Assembly (NCBI RefSeq): GCF_036227485.1
Contig: NZ_CP109479.1
Location: forward strand, 2,976,001-3,040,000
DNA: 64,000 nucleotides
Direction: 5' to 3'
From: Streptomyces sp. NBC_01451
Lineage (GTDB): Bacteria > Actinomycetota > Actinomycetes > Streptomycetales > Streptomycetaceae
Made by a program: the position numbers and the translations under genes. Shown here one piece after another: positions 17,166-24,906 of the stretch (positions within the stretch are counted from its first letter, which is position 1; every line of letters begins with the position of its first letter). The notes beneath the pieces are model-generated. The model saw only the letters and a list, made by a program, of their open reading frames with translations, ran no database searches and had not been told where the DNA came from.

Positions 17166-18890
17166 TCACTTCACCGCGACCTGGGAGATGTCCAGGACAC
17201 CCGTCCAGTCGCTGATCACGATGTTCTTGACGTCCTTGCCGTACAGACGCTTGTAGACGGGGTGGAACAGCGGCACGGTCAGCGCCTGCTCGCCGATCCT
17301 GCTGTCCAGTGCGCCCCACCTCTTGGCGGCGGCGTCAAGATCGGTCAACTTGTTGATCGCGTCAATCTCGGCATTGACCGACTTGTCGTTGAGGAAGCCG
17401 GAGTTGAAGTTCGCGCCGTCCTTGACGATCTGCCGGCCGTCGAAGATCGGGGCGAGGAACGGACCGCCGGAGGGCCAGTCGGCACCCCAGTGGGCGAGGA
17501 AGAAGCCGGGCTCCTTGTTCACGTCGTGGATGGTGTCGGAGTAGTCGTTCTCCTCCAGCCCGTCCAGCTTCACCGTGATGCCGGCCTTCTTGAGCGCGTC
17601 CTGGACGGCGGTCGCGATCTCCGGGCTGGTCTCGAAGTCCTTGGCGTTGGAGTGGGTCAGGGTGACGGTCAGCCCGTTCGGGTAACCGGCCTCCTTCAGC
17701 ACCTCCTTGGCCTTGGCCGGGTTCCCGGACGCGCCCGCCGGGAAGTGGTCGTACGGCGTGTACCCGAAGGACTTCTGGTTCGGCAGGTAGGTGGTGGCGG
17801 GCTCGGCGAGCGACGAGCCGCCGGCCGCGTTGATGACGCTCGTACGGTCGATGGCGTACGAGATCGCCTGCCGCACCTTGATGTTGTCGAACGGCTTGAT
17901 CTTCGGGTTGAACGCTATGTAGTCGGTGTAGCCGAAGTGCCCCGTGCCGACCCGCGCGGCCAACTGCTTGTCGCCGGTGACCTGGGCGAGTTCGGCCGGG
18001 CCGAGGTTGGTGTCCGTGGTGACGGACACCGCGTCCGCCCCTTGGGACGCCGACAGCCGCTGGTTGATCACCGAGGAGTCGAGCCCGGACCGTACGTCGA
18101 TCTTGTCCGGGTAGGCCTTGCGCTCCGCGTCCGTGGCGGCGGACCAGTAGGTGTTGCGCTCCAGGACGATCCGCTCGCCGTCGCCCTCGTTGCTGACGAC
18201 CTTGTAGGGGCCCGACGAGATCGGGTGCTCCTCGTACTTCGTGCCGGTGTCCTTGGCCTTCGGGACCGGCGTGAACTGCGTCTGCGTGGCCAGGTAGGGG
18301 AACTCCCCCTCGGGCTTGTTCAGGTGGAAGACGATCGTGCGGGCATCCGGTGTCCCGATCGCGTCGAGGCCCTTGCCCTTGTCCTTGTAGGGCCCCTGGT
18401 AGTCGGCGGCGCCGATCAGCCAGTCCCTCAGGTAGGGCGCGCCGCCGGAGAGTTCGGGGGCGAAGGAGCGCTCGATGCCGTACTTGATGTCGGCGCTGGT
18501 GATCGCCGTACCGTCCTCGTACTTGAGCCCTTTCTTGAGGGTGTACGTCCACACGGTCGCGTTCTCGCTCGGGCGCCCGGTGTCGGTGGCCAGGTCGGGC
18601 ACGACCTTGGCGCCCGCCGCCCCGCTCTCGCGGTTGCGCGTGGTGAGCGTGCGGAAGACGAGCGAGGGGACGTTGCCGCCGCCGGAGGTGTACAGCCGGG
18701 CGGGGTCGAAGTCGTCCTGCGGGTTGGAGTTCAGGACGGTGAGCGTGCCGCCCTTGTGCGGCTCGGAGCCGCCGCTCCCCGCGCCCTTGGCATCGTTGTC
18801 CTTCGGACCGCACGCGGCGGCGCCCGCGGCCAGAACCAGGCTGACGGACACCGCTGCCACGCGGCGCGCTCTGACGGACGGTTGGCGCAT
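17166..18890 (-). CDS. ABC transporter substrate-binding lipoprotein, family 5
   Basis: 574 aa from ATG 18890. A basic n-region (VRARR) and a hydrophobic segment lead to AAGAAACGPKD, where Cys is the likely lipidated residue. The mature part has SBP_bac_5 features such as LKYEDGTAITSADIKYGIERSF and VRQAISYAIDRTSVI. These proteins capture oligopeptides, dipeptides or metal chelates at the cell surface. An in-frame GTG at 18893 has AGAGG eight bases upstream and may be the real start, adding one residue. It is the first gene of the four-gene operon and has a 5' leader of about 265 nt. Confidence 0.9.
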   Translation of the reverse strand: MRQPSVRARRVAAVSVSLVLAAGAAACGPKDNDAKGAGSGGSEPHKGGTLTVLNSNPQDDFDPARLYTSGGGNVPSLVFRTLTTRNRESGAAGAKVVPDLATDTGRPSENATVWTYTLKKGLKYEDGTAITSADIKYGIERSFAPELSGGAPYLRDWLIGAADYQGPYKDKGKGLDAIGTPDARTIVFHLNKPEGEFPYLATQTQFTPVPKAKDTGTKYEEHPISSGPYKVVSNEGDGERIVLERNTYWSAATDAERKAYPDKIDVRSGLDSSVINQRLSASQGADAVSVTTDTNLGPAELAQVTGDKQLAARVGTGHFGYTDYIAFNPKIKPFDNIKVRQAISYAIDRTSVINAAGGSSLAEPATTYLPNQKSFGYTPYDHFPAGASGNPAKAKEVLKEAGYPNGLTVTLTHSNAKDFETSPEIATAVQDALKKAGITVKLDGLEENDYSDTIHDVNKEPGFFLAHWGADWPSGGPFLAPIFDGRQIVKDGANFNSGFLNDKSVNAEIDAINKLTDLDAAAKRWGALDSRIGEQALTVPLFHPVYKRLYGKDVKNIVISDWTGVLDISQVAVK

Positions 18891-19213
18891 CACGAAGACG
18901 ACCTCTCGAATGATGAGACGGAATGACGGGGAATGAGACGGGAGTACACACACGTCCGCCCGGGCGTCAGGTCGCGTCAGGTCGTCGAGAACCACCGCCG
19001 ACGGCTGAGGCCAGTCGGTGACGGCAAAGGTGAACGTCGCGACACGCGCGCCCGAGGGCGGGTGTCAGCGACAGAGAATGTCGGCTACACAGAGAGCGGT
19101 CACGCCGATCAGCGCCAGCTCGATGGCGACGCGCTCGGCAACATGACTAGACCACATGCGCAAAAATATGAACGAACTTTCCACCCATGTCAACGTGGCC
19201 CCTGAGCCGCGTG
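18891..19213. other. Intergenic: leader and promoter of the ABC transporter operon
   Basis: 323 bp between the DUF3152 gene end and the binding-protein start. It holds the promoter at 19165-19193 and then a predicted leader of about 265 nt. In the leader a 9-bp direct repeat ATGAGACGG occurs at 18913 and 18931. The binding-protein frame stays open upstream to 18995, but those codons are not protein-like. No riboswitch class was recognised. Confidence 0.6.
19165..19193 (-). promoter_or_regulatory. Sigma70-type promoter for the ABC transporter operon
   Basis: On the minus strand a consensus -35 TTGACA (19193-19188) is followed by a 17-bp spacer and CATATT (19170-19165). The local AT-rich stretch stands out in this GC-rich DNA. 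Transcription would start near 19158, heading into the binding-protein gene. Confidence 0.65.
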
Positions 19214-20500
19214 TCAACTCCCCGGATACGGCCAGGGGTTGGCCCGGCAGTGGATCCCGTCATGGTCGAGGAACTTGGTCTGCTGCTGCATGACCGGGGC
19301 GAGGTCGCCGTCCTTGTCGCAGGTCACATGCCCGTAGCCGAGGCGATGACCGACCTCGTGGTTGATCAGCATCTGCCGGTACGCGTAGATCTTGTCGCCG
19401 TAGGTCTCGGACCCCTGCGCCCATCGATAGGCGTTGATCATCACGCGGTCGGTGGCGGCCGAGTCACAGGACACGTTGTCCTCGGTGGTGTCGAGACCCG
19501 ACTTGGCGCACCAGAAGGCGGTGGTGCCGGGGCTCGCCAGGGTGATCACGAAGTCGGGCTTGCCGGAGGAGATCCGCTCGAACGTACGGCCGCCGTTGTG
19601 GGCCCAGCTCCGTTTGTCGTTGAGCGTCTTCTGCACGGCCTGCGCGAACAACTCCCCGTCGAGCCCGAGCCCCTGCTCGACATCCACCCGGTACCTGTAC
19701 TTCCGCCCGGTTCCCGGCGCCTTGGCGAACCCGCGGATCGCGTCGAACTTCCCCGAACCCGTGAGGGCGGCTCCGAGCGCGTACGTCCTGGCCATCTTCT
19801 GGTCGTACGTCAGTGTCGTGACCGCGGCCGGCGCGTCGGACGCGGCGGGGAGGCCGTCGTCGCGCGCCGCGGAGTCACCGGAGCCCTGGACGTCCTGGCC
19901 CGAGCCGATCGCGGTCTGTGTCCGCACACCGCCGTCGTCGTCCTGGCCGTTGGTGACCTGTCCGGCCACGACGACAGCCAGCACGGTGGTGACGGCGGCA
20001 GCCGCGATCCCGGTGAACGCCCGCCCCATGCCGCCCTTGCCCTTGGCCGCCACCTGGGCGGCCGGGGCGTACGCGCCGGCCGGGTGCGGCGCACGGGGGC
20101 GGGGCGCGAAACGGTCGGGGTCGTCGACGGCGGTGCCGGGCAGGCCGGCTCGGTCGAAGGCGTCGACGTACGCCTGCCGGGGTCCGGGGGCGATCGGTGG
20201 TGCGGGACGCTGACGCGGTATGGCGGGCCCGGTTCCGGGCCGCCCGCCGAACTCGCCCCAGCCACCGCCGGCTTCGCGCTGCTCGGGATGCCCGCCTCCC
20301 CGGACACGGGGAAAGCCGTGCGCGGGGGTGCCCTCCGGGAGACGCGGGAACCCATGGGCGGGCGTGCCGTCAGGAATGGTGAAACGGGGCGCACCCTGGC
20401 CCGGCTGGGGTCGCTTCCCCTGCGGGGTGACGGGGATGTTCGCCGCGTCGCCCGTACTCGCGCTGCCGCCGGTTCGACCGCGACGGCTGTGACGTCCCAC
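19214..20500 (-). CDS. DUF3152 membrane-anchored putative metalloprotease (metzincin-like)
   Basis: 428 aa, GTG start at 20500. A Pro/Gly-rich cytosolic N-terminus (1-150) contains an imperfect repeat of GTPAHGFPR near 45-65, then one TM helix (about 157-178) and an exported C-terminal domain. The C-terminal domain ends with HEVGHRLGYGH at 381-391, an exact HExxHxxGxxH zinc motif, and has a Met at 404 (LAPVM) at a Met-turn distance. Cysteines at about 393 and 418 plus two upstream could form disulfides. DUF3152 has an orthologue next to moeZ in mycobacteria (Rv3207c). Protease activity is inferred from the motif. Confidence 0.85.
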   Translation of the reverse strand: MGRHSRRGRTGGSASTGDAANIPVTPQGKRPQPGQGAPRFTIPDGTPAHGFPRLPEGTPAHGFPRVRGGGHPEQREAGGGWGEFGGRPGTGPAIPRQRPAPPIAPGPRQAYVDAFDRAGLPGTAVDDPDRFAPRPRAPHPAGAYAPAAQVAAKGKGGMGRAFTGIAAAAVTTVLAVVVAGQVTNGQDDDGGVRTQTAIGSGQDVQGSGDSAARDDGLPAASDAPAAVTTLTYDQKMARTYALGAALTGSGKFDAIRGFAKAPGTGRKYRYRVDVEQGLGLDGELFAQAVQKTLNDKRSWAHNGGRTFERISSGKPDFVITLASPGTTAFWCAKSGLDTTEDNVSCDSAATDRVMINAYRWAQGSETYGDKIYAYRQMLINHEVGHRLGYGHVTCDKDGDLAPVMQQQTKFLDHDGIHCRANPWPYPGS

Positions 20501-20508
20501 CTGGCGTC

Positions 20509-21537
20509 TCAGCTCCCCGCGTTCGCGGCGTCGGCCCGATTGCCGACCGTCCTCGCTGCCACACTACCGGCATCCGCTGTCAACTCGTGTGTGTCCTGAA
20601 GCAGTTCGCGGAACGCCGACGCCACCGTCTCCGGGTACTCCATCATCGCCACGTGCCCGGCGTCGGGCAGCGAGAGCAGCCGCGAGTCGCGGAAGGTGCG
20701 CGCCGCACGCTGGGCCATTCGGTAGGAGACGAGCTGGTCACGGCCCCCGTAGACGAGGAGCGTCGGCGCGAGCACCCGCTCGGCCTGGCGCCACAGCCCG
20801 TGCTGCCCGCCGAGCGTGTAGGCGTTCACGATCCCGCGCGCGGAACGCGCCATCGCATCCCAGAAGTACGGCAGTTGCAGCCGTCTCTCCATCTCCTCGA
20901 CCGCGTTGCGGAATCCCTCGGGCGTCACCTGCCCAGGATCCCCGTAACAGAGCGCCGTGACCCCGCGGACGCGCTGTTCGGCGCTCCACTCCGCGGTCAA
21001 CCGGGTGAACAGGCGGGCCATGCCGGGCAGGGCGAGCAGTCCGGTCGGCACCGCGTTGCGCTGCACGCGGATCTCCGGCAGCGCGGGAGAGACGAGCGTG
21101 AGCGTCCTGACGAGGTCTGGCCGCACCGCCGCGACGCGCGTCGAGACCGCGCCGCCCAGCGAGTTGCCGAACAGGTGGACGGGACCGCGCCCGGAGGCGT
21201 CGAGGTACCGGATGACGGCACGCGCGTGCCCGGTGACCGAGTAGTCGCCGTCGTCCGGCGGCGGGGAGTCGCCGAAGCCCGGCAGGTCGAGAGCCTCGCT
21301 GTCGACGAGATCGTCGTGCAGCTGCATGAGCGCCGACCAGTTCTGCGAGGAACCGCCCAGGCCATGGACGTACAGCGCGGGCGGCAGTCCCTCGCGCGCG
21401 GGGGGACGCGACCGCACGGTCAGCGTGATCCCCGGCAGACCGACCGAGCGCAGCCGCTCGCCCTCCGCGACCCTGACGGGCGCCACCTTCGGAAGCACAT
21501 TGGTGGCCGGCATGTACGGCGGCTCGGTCGAAGACAT
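20509..21537 (-). CDS. Alpha/beta hydrolase
   Basis: 342 aa. HGLGGSSQNW (58-67) forms the oxyanion region, the nucleophile elbow is FGNSLGG with Ser126, the acid is in YGGRDQLV, and the base is in DAGHVAMMEYP. Cytosolic, with no signal peptide. Family members include esterases, lipases and C-C hydrolases; the substrate cannot be read. It lies 8 bp upstream of the DUF3152 gene in the same direction, so they may be co-transcribed. Start ATG at 21537. Confidence 0.85.
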   Translation of the reverse strand: MSSTEPPYMPATNVLPKVAPVRVAEGERLRSVGLPGITLTVRSRPPAREGLPPALYVHGLGGSSQNWSALMQLHDDLVDSEALDLPGFGDSPPPDDGDYSVTGHARAVIRYLDASGRGPVHLFGNSLGGAVSTRVAAVRPDLVRTLTLVSPALPEIRVQRNAVPTGLLALPGMARLFTRLTAEWSAEQRVRGVTALCYGDPGQVTPEGFRNAVEEMERRLQLPYFWDAMARSARGIVNAYTLGGQHGLWRQAERVLAPTLLVYGGRDQLVSYRMAQRAARTFRDSRLLSLPDAGHVAMMEYPETVASAFRELLQDTHELTADAGSVAARTVGNRADAANAGS

Positions 21538-21732
21538 GCGGCAATGTTACGAGACGATCACGCAGTGGTTCGTGTGTTCGGCATCACAGGCCGACGATCC
21601 CGATCTCATGGGCTCGGATGTCACGCACCCCCATCACCTGGCGCCCTCATCACCTGGCGCCCCGATCCCGTGTCTCCTACGCTCGTAACAGGGCACCCGC
21701 AGTGGAACCGCAACCCGGGAAGGGAGCCCACC

Positions 21733-21978
21733 ATGGACGTCGACCCCACCGACCCCGAGATCTTCGAGGAAACCAGGCACCCCGAGGACTACGAGGGCGA
21801 GGACAACGCCACCGAGTTCGACGTCGAAGCCCCCGAGGCCGACGCCGCCGAACAGCGCACGGACGTCACCCCGCAGCACGACGCTCCACTGACCGGCGAG
21901 AACACCGACCGCGCGAACGAGGCCGACCTCGCGGAACAGGCCCGCGTCGTGAAACTGGACGAGGACGACTACCGATAG
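21733..21978 (+). CDS. Small acidic protein of unknown function
   Basis: 81 aa, about one third Asp/Glu, with almost no hydrophobic core, so probably disordered. It starts at ATG 21733 with AAGGGAG seven bases upstream, a strong site. Codon use is typical of the genome, which supports real coding. It is divergent from the hydrolase gene and precedes a TetR regulator. I do not recognise a family. Confidence 0.7.
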   Translation: MDVDPTDPEIFEETRHPEDYEGEDNATEFDVEAPEADAAEQRTDVTPQHDAPLTGENTDRANEADLAEQARVVKLDEDDYR

Positions 21979-22152
21979 CCGCCGTCGTTCTCCGTACCAA
22001 GCGCAGGATTTGTTGCCATTTGAGCGGATAGCCCGGAACATACAGTCGCTCGGTCGAGGAATTTCTGTGCTCGCACCGCGCACACCGGGGTTACCGAAAA
22101 GTACGATGGCGGCGCGGCGCACACCCGCATGTGGACGAAATTGGGAGGCGGC

Positions 22153-22794
22153 GTGACAGCCATCGAGCAAACTGAGGCGGCACGCCCTCGGGGCACGCGG
22201 TTGCCGCGTCGCGCCCGACGGAACCAGCTGCTGGGCGCCGCCCAGGAAGTGTTCGTGGCGCAGGGCTACCACTCCGCCGCGATGGACGACATCGCCGAGC
22301 GGGCCGGCGTCAGCAAGCCGGTGCTCTACCAGCACTTCCCGGGCAAGCTCGACCTCTACCTCGCGCTGCTGGACCAGCACTGCGAGGCACTGATCGAGTC
22401 GGTCCGCACGGCGCTGGCCTCGACCTCCGACAACAAGCAGCGCGTCCGGGCGACGATGGACGCGTACTTCGCCTACGTGGAGGACGACGGCGGGGCCTTC
22501 CGCCTGGTCTTCGAGTCCGACCTGACGAACGAGCCCGCCGTGCGCGAGCGCGTCGACAAGGTGACGAACGAGTGCGCGGAGGCGATCTCCGAGGTCATCG
22601 CCGAGGACACCGGCCTCTCGCCCTCGGAGTCGATGCTGCTGGCGTCCGGCCTGGGCGGCCTCTCCCAGGTGGTGGCACGGTCCTGGCTGCACAGCGACCG
22701 CAGTGTCCCGCGCGATCAGGCGGTCCAGTTGCTGGCCTCCCTCGCCTGGCGCGGCATCGCCGGTTTCCCGCTGCACGGCACCGAGCACCACTGA
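22153..22794 (+). CDS. TetR-family transcriptional regulator
   Basis: 213 aa from GTG 22153, with GGGAGG four bases upstream. The N-terminal HTH (about 25-65) has FVAQGYHSAAMDDIAERAGVSKPVLYQHFPGK, a textbook TetR DNA-binding domain; the rest is an all-helical ligand and dimer domain. Orthologues sit next to DUF3107 in mycobacteria (Rv3208). The ligand is unknown. It probably regulates itself and neighbours, but no clear operator was found in the 174-bp gap upstream. Confidence 0.9.
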   Translation: MTAIEQTEAARPRGTRLPRRARRNQLLGAAQEVFVAQGYHSAAMDDIAERAGVSKPVLYQHFPGKLDLYLALLDQHCEALIESVRTALASTSDNKQRVRATMDAYFAYVEDDGGAFRLVFESDLTNEPAVRERVDKVTNECAEAISEVIAEDTGLSPSESMLLASGLGGLSQVVARSWLHSDRSVPRDQAVQLLASLAWRGIAGFPLHGTEHH

Positions 22795-22929
22795 CCGCCC
22801 GTTTGTTCCCGTCGGCTGTTCGCTCCTGGCGTTCCCGGCCGGAACATGTACGTCCCCTCACCGGGCTAATGTGTGCTGGGTACGGCGCGGACGCCCGCGC
22901 ACTTCACTGACCGTCGGAGGGACATAGCC

Positions 22930-23157
22930 GTGGAGGTCAAGATCGGCGTGCAGCACGCGCCCCGCGAGATCGTTCTGGAGAGCGGTCAGAGCGCCGAGGA
23001 GGTCGAGCGAGCCGTATCCGAGGCGCTGGCCGGCAAGTCGGCGCTTCTGAGCCTCGTCGACGACCATGGCCGCAAGGTCCTGGTCCCGGCAGACCGTCTC
23101 GCGTACGTCGAGCTGGGCGAGCCGACGGTCCGCAAGGTGGGCTTCAGCGCGCTGTAG
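22930..23157 (+). CDS. DUF3107 protein (TB9.4-like)
   Basis: 75 aa from GTG 22930, with GGAGG nine bases upstream. Sequence EVKIGVQHAPREIVLES is the DUF3107 signature; the fold is a small alpha/beta protein. The M. tuberculosis homologue Rv3208A is a small immunodominant antigen next to a TetR gene, the same order as here. Its biochemical role is unknown. A very strong terminator follows. Confidence 0.9.
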   Translation: MEVKIGVQHAPREIVLESGQSAEEVERAVSEALAGKSALLSLVDDHGRKVLVPADRLAYVELGEPTVRKVGFSAL

Positions 23158-23178
23158 GACACGTAGGGACACGCACGC

Positions 23179-23216
23179 GGGTGGGGCCCGGCGGTTTGAA
23201 CCGCCGGGCCCCACCC
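23179..23216 (+). terminator. Strong hairpin terminator after the DUF3107 gene
   Basis: Perfect GC-rich stem of 16-18 bp (GGGTGGGGCCCGGCGGTT and its complement) with a TG centre, 22 bp after the DUF3107 stop. No U-run, as is common in Streptomyces. Confidence 0.85.
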
Positions 23217-23403
23217 ATGTTCATAACCCTGCCCGTGGCCCTGTACGTGCCCCTGGCCCTGCCCCGTCACCGGGGTTCGGATCCATGGTCCGGATCCACA
23301 GGTTGACCACACGTCACCCTTACAAAGGGATTGCCCTGCGCAGGTCACGGGTATGACGGGCTGAGAACGTCACGCGCACACAGGCTGTGGGAGGGACCCC
23401 GAC

Positions 23404-23673
23404 ATGTTCTTGGAAGCACTCGGCTCCGCGATCCTCGGCCTGGCGCTCGCGTGGGCGGCGGCCCGCCGACTTCCCGACCGGCTCCCCGCACGCCCCCTGG
23501 TCCTGTCGACCGGTGCGGCCGGAGCCCTTTTCGGCGCTCTGATCACGCACAGCGCGCTGAGTTCCGGCCACTTCGTGCTGATCCTGCTGGGTGCGGCGGC
23601 CGTGTCGGCCGCCTCCCTCTCCCTGCTGCTCCGCCCTAAGGCGAGGCTCCGCCGGTCATCGGCGACGGCGTAG
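23404..23673 (+). CDS. Small membrane protein
   Basis: 89 aa with three hydrophobic stretches (5-20, 32-52, 57-75) and a basic C-terminus. GGGAGGG lies about nine bases before the ATG. No family recognised. Its stop codon TAG lies within the loop of a hairpin terminator. Confidence 0.7.
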   Translation: MFLEALGSAILGLALAWAAARRLPDRLPARPLVLSTGAAGALFGALITHSALSSGHFVLILLGAAAVSAASLSLLLRPKARLRRSSATA

Positions 23674-23683
23674 CCGTCGCCGA
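23659..23683 (+). terminator. Hairpin overlapping the stop codon of the small membrane protein
   Basis: Perfect 11-bp stem (TCGGCGACGGC and complement) with loop GTA. The stop codon lies at the loop. Confidence 0.6.
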
Positions 23684-23685
23684 CA

Positions 23686-23726
23686 GGGGCGCGAGGAACC
23701 GCGCGACGAGCCACAGCTGACCCGCG
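23686..23726 (+). repeat. Dispersed intergenic repeat, copy 1
   Basis: Contains GGGGCGCGAGGAACCGCGCG followed by ACGAGCCACAGCTGACCCGC. It belongs to the family also found at 32096, 34299, 37242, 41468 and 58973, and lies at a convergent gene junction. Confidence 0.75.
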
Positions 23727-23737
23727 GACGAAGACAC

Positions 23738-24520
23738 CTACGCGGCCAAGCCCAGCGCAGCCATCCGCTTCGTGTGCGCCTCGGTGATCCGGGAGAACAT
23801 CCGGCCGACCTCCGCGAGGTCGAACCCGTCCGCGACACCGCCGACCAGCATGGTGGACAGCGCGTCCCGGTCCGCCACGACCCGCTGCGACTGTGACAGC
23901 GCCTCGCCCATCAGCCGCCGCGCCCACAGCGCGAGCCGTCCGCCCACGCGCGGCTCCGCGTCGATCGCCGCGCGCACCTTCTCGATGGCGAAGCTCGCGT
24001 GCCCGGTGTCGTCGAGGACCGCCAGCACCAGCTGACGGGTGTCCGCGTCGAGGCGGGCCGCGACCTCACGGTAGAAGTCACTGGCGATCGAGTCACCGAC
24101 GTACGCCTTGACGAGTCCCTCCAGCCAGTCGGAGGGGGCCGTCTGCTTGTGGAAGCCGTCGAGCGCGGCGACGAACGGCTCCATCGCCTGTGTCGCGTCC
24201 GCGCCGATCTCGGTGAGCCGGTCCCTGATCTGCTCGAAGTGGTGGAACTCCGCCGACGCCATCTTGGCCAGTTCCGACTTGTCGACGAGCGTCGGCGCCA
24301 GCTTGGCGTCCTCGGCTAGCCGCTCGAACGCGGCCAGTTCGCCGTACGCGAGCGCGCCCAGCAGGTCCACGACCGCGGCACGGTACTGCGGGTCGGTGGC
24401 GGCCTGTGCCCAGTCCTGGGCGGCGATTCCGGTGGGTGCGGGAGCGGCGTCGGCCGCGGTCTCTGCCGTGCTTTCGTCGGGGGTCGCGGAGCTACCGGAG
24501 GCATTGTCAGACGTCGTCAT
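23738..24520 (-). CDS. Ferritin-like di-iron protein
   Basis: 260 aa. After a disordered first 30 residues it has a four-helix pattern with candidate metal ligands Glu61, Glu91, His94 (EFHHFE), Asp143, Asp170/171 and His174 (DDTGH). This resembles the ferritin-like fold of MiaE-type hydroxylases and matches the position of Rv3210c beside the DEAD-box gene in mycobacteria. The reaction is unknown. On the minus strand TATTGT lies seven bases before the ATG, a pattern for leaderless mRNA. It diverges from the DEAD-box helicase gene. Confidence 0.8.
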   Translation of the reverse strand: MTTSDNASGSSATPDESTAETAADAAPAPTGIAAQDWAQAATDPQYRAAVVDLLGALAYGELAAFERLAEDAKLAPTLVDKSELAKMASAEFHHFEQIRDRLTEIGADATQAMEPFVAALDGFHKQTAPSDWLEGLVKAYVGDSIASDFYREVAARLDADTRQLVLAVLDDTGHASFAIEKVRAAIDAEPRVGGRLALWARRLMGEALSQSQRVVADRDALSTMLVGGVADGFDLAEVGRMFSRITEAHTKRMAALGLAA

Positions 24521-24906
24521 GAAGCGCACAATAGCCCGCTCACCGCAAGGCGGAAGTCCCTGCTCAATCAGTGTGACGACCACTACGTGACCGAATCGGC
24601 CATCGCATGTGCGCGATTCCGGGGTATGGTGGTAATGCGCCCGCTGAGTTGAAAGACGTATCTCAACGGGCCACACGAATGAGGATGCCCGGTCGGTGGC
24701 CCGATCGGCTCCGACCCGACAGCTCTCCTCACCCGTACGGCACCATGCGTACGGAGTTCGGAGGGACCCTCAGCGGTACGAGCGCTCGAGCGTCGGCAGT
24801 GGTCCCGTGCCACTCGGCCCGCCCGCGAGGCGGCCGAAGTTCCCGGCCCGGTCCCGACACGACCCCCGCGCTCGCCTCGCACCGCGTACACAGAAGAGGC
24901 ATTGCC
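24521..24906. other. Intergenic: promoters and leader between ferritin-like and DEAD-box genes
   Basis: 386 bp. On the minus side the -10-like TATTGT (24533-24528) serves the ferritin-like gene. On the plus side the helicase frame is open from 24607, but codons there are not protein-like and the conserved protein begins near 24907. The stretch is therefore best read as a leader of up to about 250 nt. A small stem GTTGA/TCAAC lies near 24648-24667. Confidence 0.55.

Noticed and set aside
13387..18890. Identity of the importer as BldK
   Set aside because: The transporter has a single fused ATPase chain, whereas BldK has two separate ATPase genes; no developmental gene is adjacent.
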